From an uncultured Eubacteriales bacterium (GTDB lineage Bacteria; Bacillota; Clostridia; Oscillospirales; Acutalibacteraceae), in contig CAKSDF010000057.1 in assembly GCA_934444695.1 (NCBI GenBank), forward strand, positions 1-10,747: a stretch of DNA of 10,747 bases, in the 5' to 3' direction. The notes beneath the pieces were generated by a model. It worked only from the letters and a program-made list of their open reading frames with translations, searched no databases and was not told the origin of the DNA. A program made the position numbers and the translations under genes. Shown here piece after piece: positions 5,704-10,747 of this stretch (position 1 is the stretch's first letter; each line of letters starts with the position of its first letter).

Positions 5704-6585
5704 TTAAACCTTTTCGTCAATTTTCTTGCCGAGAATACCGGTGGGCTTGACCACCAGAACGATAATCAGCACGGCAAAAACGATGGCGTCAGCCATCTGA
5801 GAGGAAATGTATGCTCTGCCCAGTATTTCGATTATACCGATGAGCACGCCGCCTATCATAGCGCCGGGAATGGATCCGATACCGCCGAAAACCGCTGCAA
5901 CGAAGGCCTTGATTCCGGGCATTGCGCCGGTTGTGGAAGAAAGGTTGGAATAGGTCGAGCAGAGCAGCACGCCGGCTATGGCAGCAAGTCCTGAGCCGAT
6001 GGCAAAGGTGAGAGCGATGGTTCCGTTGACGTTGACGCCCATAAGCTGAGCGGCGCCTCTGTCCTCCGAAACCGCCCGCATGGCGTTGCCGGGACGGGTT
6101 TTATTAATGAACAGTACAAGTGCAACCATTATGATGACTGTTACGGCAATGGTAACAATGGCTTCACCCGAGATGACAAGCTGCCCGTCGAAAAGCTTGA
6201 TCGATTCGAGGGGGACAACCGAAGTGAAGTTCTTGGGCTGCGCACCGAAAACGAGAAGAGCAAGGTTTTGAAGCAGGTAGCTCACTCCGATGGCGGTTAT
6301 AAGTACCGCAAGGGGAGATGCGTTTCTCAACGGCTTATATGCCACCCGCTCGATGGTCATACCGAGGAGTGTACAGAAAATTATCGAGATAAGCACCGCC
6401 ACATAGGGGTTGAGTCCCGCATAGGAAGTGGCCGAGAAAACTATGTATCCGCCTACCATTATAACGTCGCCGTGAGCAAAGTTAAGCATTTTTGCGATAC
6501 CGTAAACCATTGTGTAACCAAGGGCGATAACCGCGTATATACTGCCGAGGCTCAGGCCGTTTATGAGATTTGATAAGAAATCCAA
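5704..6585 (-). CDS. livH: Branched-chain amino acid ABC transporter permease LivH
   Basis: This 293-residue permease is the first gene of the transporter operon and partners LivM. The N-terminal block GLSLGSIYAVIALGYTMVYG (10-29), followed by LNFAHGD (34-40), is the LivH signature. GNAMRAVSEDRGAAQLMG (166-183) is the cytoplasmic coupling helix. GGIGSIPGAMIGG (234-246) and KPTGILG (280-286) are also typical. About eight hydrophobic segments are visible and the length is normal for the family. The start is TTG at 6585, with AGAGG at 6595-6599 nine bases upstream. There is no ATG in frame at a suitable distance. The promoter lies about 55 bases further upstream. No binding-protein gene (livJ/livK type) precedes it or occurs elsewhere in the window. 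Confidence 0.94.
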   Translation of the reverse strand: MDFLSNLINGLSLGSIYAVIALGYTMVYGIAKMLNFAHGDVIMVGGYIVFSATSYAGLNPYVAVLISIIFCTLLGMTIERVAYKPLRNASPLAVLITAIGVSYLLQNLALLVFGAQPKNFTSVVPLESIKLFDGQLVISGEAIVTIAVTVIIMVALVLFINKTRPGNAMRAVSEDRGAAQLMGVNVNGTIALTFAIGSGLAAIAGVLLCSTYSNLSSTTGAMPGIKAFVAAVFGGIGSIPGAMIGGVLIGIIEILGRAYISSQMADAIVFAVLIIVLVVKPTGILGKKIDEKV

Positions 6586-6641
6586 ATGTATACACCTCTG
6601 TCTGTTTGTCTGTCAGATACAAGACATTTTTATATAAAAGG

Positions 6642-6670
6642 ATTATAGCATAATTCCAATCGAAATACAA
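6642..6670 (-). promoter_or_regulatory. Extended -10 promoter of the liv operon
   Basis: On the minus strand TTGTAT (6670-6665) and a perfect TATAAT (6647-6642) are separated by 17 bases, and a TG one base before the -10 adds an extended -10 element. The predicted start is near 6635, giving a leader of about 50 bases before the livH TTG. It lies just downstream of the terminator of the ftsEX operon, so liv should be transcribed independently. No clear operator palindrome is visible. Confidence 0.75.
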
Positions 6671-6691
6671 CGGGAAAGTCACAAAAAATTC

Positions 6692-6755
6692 AAAAAAAAT
6701 TACCGACAGTCAAATTCTGCTTCAAAAAAACCAAGAATTTTATACTATCGGTAAT
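6692..6755 (-). terminator. Two-part hairpin terminator of the ftsE-ftsX-M23 operon
   Basis: Outer arms 6699-6710 and 6744-6755 pair over 12 bp. Their one mismatch on the plus strand becomes a G-U wobble on the minus-strand RNA, which argues that the minus strand is the one used. Inside, AAATTCT (6712-6718) pairs with AGAATTT (6734-6740). Directly after the stem the minus strand has a run of eight T's (complement of A's at 6692-6699). It sits about 150 bases beyond the peptidase stop codon. The rest of the 6586-6906 spacer holds the liv promoter and a short tandem array. A weaker AT hairpin at 6773-6794 is also present. Confidence 0.85.
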
Positions 6756-6860
6756 ATTTTGCTTAAAATACTGGCAAAAATCAGCTTTTTTGCCCTTTCT
6801 TTCGGCAAAGTATCAAAAATCCCGAACGGAAAGTCAAAAAACTTCTACTACGGATTTTCG

Positions 6861-6908
6861 CCCTTTTTGCTCAGTTGCTTGCTTAGCTTCTTGCTCGGCA
6901 GCTTGCTC
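6861..6908. repeat. 12-bp tandem array overlapping the peptidase stop codon
   Basis: On the minus strand four 12-base units follow each other: GAGCAAGCTGCC (6908-6897), GAGCAAGAAGCT (6896-6885), AAGCAAGCAACT (6884-6873) and GAGCAAAAAGGG (6872-6861). The first unit supplies the last two bases of the TGA stop of the M23 peptidase gene. Because the period is a multiple of three, both frames other than that of the gene would read through it as four-residue repeats (EQAA-EQEA-KQAT-EQKG, or SKLP-SKKL-SKQL-SKKG). The array may be an ancient coding tail now outside the reading frame, or simple slippage. Confidence 0.75.
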
Positions 6909-8118
6909 AGCGGCTGACGTAATCGAGGGGATCTTCCACGCTGCCGTTGAGCCTTACCTCAAAGTGAAGGTGAGGGCCGGTGGAACGGCCGGTGTTGCCG
7001 ACGTATCCAATAACCTGTCCGGCCGAAACCGATTGGCCGTTATAGGCGGCAACGCTCGACATATGTCCGTAGATGGTGATGAATCCGTCGCCGTGGTTGA
7101 TCATAACATAGTTTCCGTATCCGCCGCTGTTCCAGCCTGCATCGATGACCGTTCCGGCGCGGGCGGCAACAATGGGCTTTCCGTAGATGCTTCCGCCGGC
7201 AATGTCAAGGCCGTTGTGGGTTCTTCCCCAGCGGGGGCCTACATAAGAGGATATGTAGTAAAATCCGGGGCAGGGCCATACCCATCCGCCTGCATTGGGC
7301 TTTGCATCGCCGCTGTAAGACGGGCTTTGAGAGGTAGAACTGCTATTCTTTTTTGCTGCCGCAGCGGCTTCGGCCTGAATTTTGGCCTCAAATTCGTCGA
7401 TGGCGGCGGCATATTCGTCCAGCTGATCTTCAAGACCGGATTTCTGACCTTCAAGGTCGGAAATGACCGCGTTCATTTCCTTCATACGGTCGCCAAGCTC
7501 GGCGCGTTTTGCGTCGACCTCGGATTTAATAGACTCTATTTCCTGCTTTTCTTCGGTTGCCTGAGTTTCCAGATCCTCAACCGCCTTTATGTCGGCCTTG
7601 AGCTGCTCCATAATCGCGTTATCGTGGTCGGTAACGCTGGAAAGCAGCTGGTCGCGATAGAGAAAATCTCCGAAATCGTTGGCCGAAAGAAGCACGTTGA
7701 GCATGGAATTGTCTCCCGACACATACATGGCGCGAAGGCGAGTCATAAAGGTCTGCTTGGTGTTTTCAAGGTCGTTTTGCTTTTGTTCCTTTTGCGCCTC
7801 GATCTCGGAAAGGCGGTTCTCGACCTCGGTCAGCTGACCGTTGTAAACGTCGATCTGAGCCTGAACCGTGTCGATTTCGTCCTGAAGGGCATCTTTAAGC
7901 TTTTCCTGGTCGCTGATGTCGCTTTTAAGGCTGTTTATCTGTTCCTTGACCTTGGCCTGCTTGCTTTCAAGCTCGTTTATTTTTTCGCGGTAGCTTGCGG
8001 CGCCGGCCGAAAGGAGATTTGCCGAAAAGCAGGTCAGCACAAGAGAAATGGTCACAACAAAAGAAACGACAGTCTTTACAAGTTTAGATTTGTTTGAATT
8101 TAATTTAGAAGATTGCAT
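6907..8118 (-). CDS. Secreted coiled-coil M23 (LytM) peptidoglycan endopeptidase, EnvC/PcsB-like partner of FtsEX
   Basis: This 403-residue protein starts with a signal peptide: basic residues, a hydrophobic core at about 14-34, and AGAAS near 39-42 as the likely cleavage site. A long heptad-rich coiled coil covers about 43-125 and 165-255, with a hinge block LRAMYVSGDNSMLNVLLSAN (128-147) that is typical of EnvC/PcsB-type activators. A low-complexity linker (KKNSSSTSQSPSYSG, 256-270) leads to the M23 domain at about 277-400. Zinc ligands H301 and D305 (THNGLDIA) and H385 (GPHLHFEV), and catalytic histidines H352 and H383, are all present. It is therefore probably an active hydrolase, unlike E. 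coli EnvC, whose domain is degenerate. The ATG at 8118 overlaps the end of ftsX by 14 bases and has AAGGGAG upstream. The context says FtsEX gates its activity at the division site or cell wall. Confidence 0.9.
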   Translation of the reverse strand: MQSSKLNSNKSKLVKTVVSFVVTISLVLTCFSANLLSAGAASYREKINELESKQAKVKEQINSLKSDISDQEKLKDALQDEIDTVQAQIDVYNGQLTEVENRLSEIEAQKEQKQNDLENTKQTFMTRLRAMYVSGDNSMLNVLLSANDFGDFLYRDQLLSSVTDHDNAIMEQLKADIKAVEDLETQATEEKQEIESIKSEVDAKRAELGDRMKEMNAVISDLEGQKSGLEDQLDEYAAAIDEFEAKIQAEAAAAAKKNSSSTSQSPSYSGDAKPNAGGWVWPCPGFYYISSYVGPRWGRTHNGLDIAGGSIYGKPIVAARAGTVIDAGWNSGGYGNYVMINHGDGFITIYGHMSSVAAYNGQSVSAGQVIGYVGNTGRSTGPHLHFEVRLNGSVEDPLDYVSR

Positions 8119-9025
8119 TGAACTCGCTCCCTTCGTGTCTTAAATATTTTCCGATGGAAATGGCGCTTCCGATAGAGCCCACAAGAGCGCCCATCAATAT
8201 GAATGCTCCGAGCAGCGGGAAGGCAAATTTGGTGAAGGGCACAAAGGCACCCAGTCCCGAGAAGGAACTCATAAGGGTCTGTTCGGCAAGCTTGTAGATG
8301 AAATAGAGGAATCCTGTCGAAACGACGCCGGCTATTATGCCGAGCAGCATACCCTCTATAACAAAAGGTGTGCGGATAAACCGATTGGTGGCACCCACCG
8401 CCTTCATAATGTTTATCTCAAGCTTGCGGGTGAACATTGTTATCTTAATTGTGTTTGAAACGATGGCCAGCGAAATGATGAGCAGCAGCAGTATAACGCC
8501 TGTGCCGATTATGCTGATGACCGAGCGTATGGCCACGAGCTTGTCCACATAATCTCCCCGCTGACGGATGATGTCTATTCCGTTTACGGCTCGTATGGAT
8601 TCGACCGTCTGATTGTATTGCTCAAGGTCGGATATCGTTATCTGAACGCCGTCGGGAAGGGGATTGTCGTCCTGAAGAATGGCAAAGATCTCTTTATATT
8701 CCTCGCCCATAGAGTCCTCCTGGCTTGAAAGGCCCTCTTCCTTTGAAACGAATTTAACATCGCTTATGTTGTCGAGATTTTTTATGGATTCGGTGGCCGC
8801 CAAAGCGTCCTCTCTCGAAACGTCATCCCTGAAAAATGCCATTACAACGGCGTTTTTCTGTATTTCCGAAACATAGTTGTCTATATTTGCCGAAATGGAA
8901 AAAACAATTCCGATCATAAGCATACAGGCCATAAGTACGCCCGAGGATGCTACCGACATAAGCCGGTGGGACCACACATTTTTAAAGCCTTCGGAAAGAA
9001 GGTAACGGAAGGTTCTCAGTTTCAT
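8105..9025 (-). CDS. ftsX: Cell division protein FtsX (permease-like subunit)
   Basis: This 306-residue membrane protein couples ATP hydrolysis by FtsE to activation of a wall hydrolase outside the membrane. The N-terminus FRYLLSEGFKNVWSHRLMS (6-24) is the Gram-positive FtsX signature. The first helix is at about 26-48, followed by an extracellular domain at about 49-165 (containing NISDVKFVSKEEGL), which binds the hydrolase in known systems. Three further helices lie at about 169-192, 221-243 and 268-291. TRKLEINIMKAVGATNRFIRTPF (199-221, split by the coupling helix) is strongly conserved in FtsX. The ATG at 9025 shares one base with the ftsE stop (TAATG), and its GGAGGG site lies inside the ftsE coding end. 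The length is normal. Confidence 0.95.
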   Translation of the reverse strand: MKLRTFRYLLSEGFKNVWSHRLMSVASSGVLMACMLMIGIVFSISANIDNYVSEIQKNAVVMAFFRDDVSREDALAATESIKNLDNISDVKFVSKEEGLSSQEDSMGEEYKEIFAILQDDNPLPDGVQITISDLEQYNQTVESIRAVNGIDIIRQRGDYVDKLVAIRSVISIIGTGVILLLLIISLAIVSNTIKITMFTRKLEINIMKAVGATNRFIRTPFVIEGMLLGIIAGVVSTGFLYFIYKLAEQTLMSSFSGLGAFVPFTKFAFPLLGAFILMGALVGSIGSAISIGKYLRHEGSEFNAIF

Positions 9026-10257
9026 TATCTGTCGCCCTCCTCGTTATTTTTGTTTGCGTTTTCGGCAAATGCGTTGATGGCGTCGGCAAAGGAAAGCATC
9101 GGAACATCGTCGTCGGATGCACCGCCCTTTTCGCCGCCCGCATTGCCTGCGGCGGTGTCATCGGCTGCGATTTCCGTCACGGCAGTATCTGCTGCGGCAC
9201 TGACATTCCCCTCAAAAGCATTTCCGCCTGCCGGGCTGTCATCTTTTTTTGGAAGGGCCTGTCTTAAAATCTCATCGATGCTGTTATCCGCTTCTTTTGC
9301 ATCATTTCCAAAAGAAGAAGCGTCTGAACGAGGCTTTGCAAAGGACATTATATCCTGCTCATTTGAAGGATTGCCATCATTTGCGCCCTGGCCGTTTTCG
9401 GAGGCAGCTGCGCTTTCTTTTGCCGCGGTACCGTCGTCCGAATCAAAGGTATCCTCGCCTGCGTCCTCCATAATGATCCCCGAAGGAATATGTATCGACG
9501 AAGCGGCATCCTGAGTGAACATAGATGCCTTTTCGGCAATGTCCTCGGGATTTACGATGACCGGCTCGATCTCGTTGTCTGCCACCACCGATCCGTTTTC
9601 GATCATAATGACCCTGTGGCCGAAGTCGCGGACGAGATGATGCTCGTGGGTGACCATAATAATGGTGGTGCCACGTTTATTTATCTCGTTGAGCAGAGAA
9701 ACGATCTCGTATGACATATTGGGGTCGACATTTCCGGTGGGCTCGTCGGCCAGTATCATTGCGGGATTGTTTACAAGGGCTCTGGCAAGGGCTACACGCT
9801 GCTGCTCGCCGCCCGAAAGCTCGGTGGGATAGCATCTGGCCTTTTCGGTCAGTCCAACGATATTTAAAGTGTAGGAAACCCTGCGTCTTATCTCTCTTTT
9901 GGAAGCGCCCACAATGTGCATTGCAAAGGCAACATTCTCGAATACCGTCTTTTCCTTTATAAGGCGGAAATCCTGAAAAACGATTCCCATAGTTCTGCGG
10001 AGCTTTGGAACGTCCTTGGCTTTGAGGCGGGACATTTTGTATTTCCCGACAACGATCTCGCCTGCGTTGGGCTTTTCCTCGTGCATAATCATTTTTATAA
10101 AGGTACTTTTACCTGCGCCCGAGGCGCCCACGACGAAAACAAACTCGCCCTTGTTTATTTTAAGGTTAACATCGTTTAAGGCTTTGGTGCCGTTGTCGTA
10201 GGCCTTGTAAACACCGCGAAATTCTATAAGGGGAGCAGAGGAAGAATTGCTTGGCAT
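9025..10257 (-). CDS. ftsE: Cell division ATP-binding protein FtsE with a long acidic C-terminal extension
   Basis: The protein is 410 residues from ATG 10257, which has an AAAGGA site about 10 bases upstream. The frame stays open to 10353, but that stretch contains the predicted promoter and start site. Residues 1-230 are a complete FtsE ATPase: Walker A GASGAGKS (44-51), Q-loop in VFQDFRLI (93-100), signature LSGGEQQRVALARAL (147-161), Walker B MILADEP (167-173), D-loop GNVD (175-178) and switch H204. Residues 231-410 have no counterpart in ordinary FtsE (about 220-230 residues). They are rich in Ala, Gly, Ser, Asn, Asp and Glu, with about 38 acidic against 11 basic residues by my count, and look disordered. 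A short hydrophobic motif occurs twice, DIMSFAK (302-308) and PMLSFADAI (386-394), and SIDEILRQALPKK (325-337) could form a helix. The tail reads straight into the ftsX overlap, so it is not a run-on artefact. Confidence 0.93.
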   Translation of the reverse strand: MPSNSSSAPLIEFRGVYKAYDNGTKALNDVNLKINKGEFVFVVGASGAGKSTFIKMIMHEEKPNAGEIVVGKYKMSRLKAKDVPKLRRTMGIVFQDFRLIKEKTVFENVAFAMHIVGASKREIRRRVSYTLNIVGLTEKARCYPTELSGGEQQRVALARALVNNPAMILADEPTGNVDPNMSYEIVSLLNEINKRGTTIIMVTHEHHLVRDFGHRVIMIENGSVVADNEIEPVIVNPEDIAEKASMFTQDAASSIHIPSGIIMEDAGEDTFDSDDGTAAKESAAASENGQGANDGNPSNEQDIMSFAKPRSDASSFGNDAKEADNSIDEILRQALPKKDDSPAGGNAFEGNVSAAADTAVTEIAADDTAAGNAGGEKGGASDDDVPMLSFADAINAFAENANKNNEEGDR

Positions 10258-10324
10258 AAAAATCACTATCCTTTCGGATTTTAAGAAAATTGTGCGAAAA
10301 AAAGCACAAATTAAATCGGTTATG

Positions 10325-10340
10325 GTTACAACTTTGTAAC
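10325..10340. promoter_or_regulatory. Operator-like palindrome at the predicted ftsE transcription start
   Basis: GTTACAA (10325-10331) and TTGTAAC (10334-10340) form a perfect 7-2-7 inverted repeat. It begins 4 bases downstream of the predicted -10 box and covers the predicted start site, a common position for a repressor site. It is not the direct-repeat arrangement of a WalR box. The binding protein is unknown. Confidence 0.45.
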
Positions 10341-10343
10341 AAT

Positions 10344-10372
10344 AGAATATCACAAAAGCCCCTGATTGTCAA
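10344..10372 (-). promoter_or_regulatory. Sigma-A-type promoter of the ftsE-ftsX-M23 operon
   Basis: On the minus strand a perfect TTGACA (10372-10367) and TATTCT (10349-10344) are separated by 17 bases. The predicted start near 10337 gives a leader of about 80 bases. That leader contains a small hairpin (10290-10295 with 10304-10309) followed by TTTTCTT. The -35 box lies entirely within the loop of the terminator-like hairpin at 10354-10383. Confidence 0.7.
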
Positions 10373-10383
10373 CAGGGGCTTTT
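10354..10383 (-). terminator. Terminator-like hairpin after the PucR-type regulator gene
   Basis: A perfect 11-bp stem pairs AAAAGCCCCTG (10354-10364) with CAGGGGCTTTT (10373-10383) around an 8-base loop. The T-run is formed by the end of the stem itself: four T's on the minus strand and five on the plus strand. It lies about 70 bases beyond the regulator's stop codon. The gap between (10386-10451) holds a further weak hairpin (CGGAAA 10405-10410 with TTTCCG 10416-10421) and no gene. Confidence 0.75.
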
Positions 10384-10451
10384 TGGATGCGGCGCTGAAA
10401 TTGCCGGAAAATTTATTTCCGAAGGCTTCAAATGCAGGAAGCATCAATAAA

Positions 10452-10747
10452 TTAATATTTAACCGGATTGGCGCTGAGGTATTTGTTGACCATAAGGGCG
10501 ATCTTAAAGACGATGGCGTGGTCAAACTCTCTCAAATCAAGGCCGGTGAGCTTTTTGATTTTCTCAAGACGGTATACCAGGGTGTTGCGGTGTACAAACA
10601 GCTTTCTCGAGGTTTCGGAAACGTTGAGGTTATTGTCGAAGAAGCGCTGAATGGTGAAAAGGGTTTCCTGATCGAGGCTTTCGATGGAATCCTTTTTAAA
10701 TACCTCCCGCAGGAAGGATTCGCAAAGGGTGGTGGGCAGCTGATAGA
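10452..10747 (-). CDS. PucR/CdaR-family transcriptional regulator, C-terminal part
   Basis: The last 97 residues of a gene that continues beyond the right edge are visible, ending at TAA 10452-10454. They match the C-terminal helix-turn-helix domain of PucR/CdaR-type regulators (HTH_30 type): TIQRFFDNNLNVSETSRKLF leads into VHRNTLVYRLEKIKKLTGLD, and LREFDHAIVFKIALM follows. The element RNTLVYRLEKI is the recognition-helix hallmark of this group, and the domain is intact. Family members respond to small metabolites or nutrients such as purine breakdown products or sugar diacids, but the sensing domain is outside the window, so the signal is unknown. It lies upstream of ftsE on the same strand, separated by a terminator and a promoter, so it is probably a separate transcription unit. 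Confidence 0.9.
   Translation of the reverse strand, partial: YQLPTTLCESFLREVFKKDSIESLDQETLFTIQRFFDNNLNVSETSRKLFVHRNTLVYRLEKIKKLTGLDLREFDHAIVFKIALMVNKYLSANPVKY

Noticed and set aside
6790..8097. Plus-strand open frame of 435 codons opposite the M23 peptidase gene
   Set aside because: It is antisense to a gene with a signal peptide, coiled coil and full M23 catalytic set, and its own translation has no recognisable domain. The long opening follows from the codon use of the real gene.
10258..10353. N-terminal extension of ftsE by 32 codons to a GTG at 10353
   Set aside because: It would cover the predicted -10 box, start site and palindrome, has no ribosome binding site, and encodes residues not found before the FtsE core. 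ATG 10257 has a proper site.
1..10747. Search by eye for CRISPR arrays, tRNA or rRNA genes, insertion sequences, toxin-antitoxin or phage-defence genes
   Set aside because: No spaced direct repeats, tRNA-like cloverleaf, transposase or defence-related motifs were found. The window is almost fully filled by housekeeping genes.

Overview
The window looks like chromosomal DNA from a low-to-mid GC Gram-positive anaerobe of the class Clostridia, possibly an Oscillospirales-type gut bacterium. This rests on strong AGGAGG-type ribosome binding sites, sigma-A-like promoters, short intergenic gaps, the trmK-nif3 pair, and an ftsE-ftsX-M23 peptidase cluster. The assignment is an inference from gene content, since no rRNA or other marker gene is present. 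Almost everything is core housekeeping DNA on the minus strand. I see no mobile element, CRISPR array, tRNA or rRNA.

Reading along the minus strand from the right edge, the first gene is the C-terminal end of a PucR/CdaR-type regulator (10452-10747). A terminator-like hairpin follows, and its loop holds the -35 box of the next promoter. That promoter drives ftsE (with an unusual acidic tail of about 180 residues), ftsX, and a secreted coiled-coil M23 endopeptidase. The three genes overlap by 1 and 14 nt. Together they should form an ATP-driven membrane complex that controls peptidoglycan cleavage at division. A long two-part hairpin with a T-tract ends this operon near 6692.

Next, a strong extended -10 promoter (6642-6670) starts a branched-chain amino acid ABC transporter operon, livH-livM-livG-livF. 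It is followed 36 nt later by a cytidylate-kinase-like P-loop protein (2466-3089). The operon has both permeases and both ATPases, but the window has no substrate-binding protein gene for it. Both permease genes start with TTG.

A bidirectional terminator (2422-2461) separates this operon from a convergent small three-helix membrane protein gene on the plus strand (2031-2354). That gene is divergent from trmK (tRNA m1A22 methyltransferase) and nif3 (dinuclear-metal protein), which lie on the minus strand and end at a hairpin terminator at 343-381. Candidate promoters for the two divergent units overlap each other near 1981-2029.

The leftmost 300 bases hold two short plus-strand coding remnants. 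Each appears to switch reading frame once near its hydrophobic C-terminus, which suggests decay or sequence error.

The less ordinary observations are the FtsE tail, the promoter inside a terminator loop, a palindrome at the predicted ftsE start site, and two short tandem arrays (11 bp and 12 bp) placed just after, or overlapping, stop codons. I did not find convincing evidence of a wholly new biological system.
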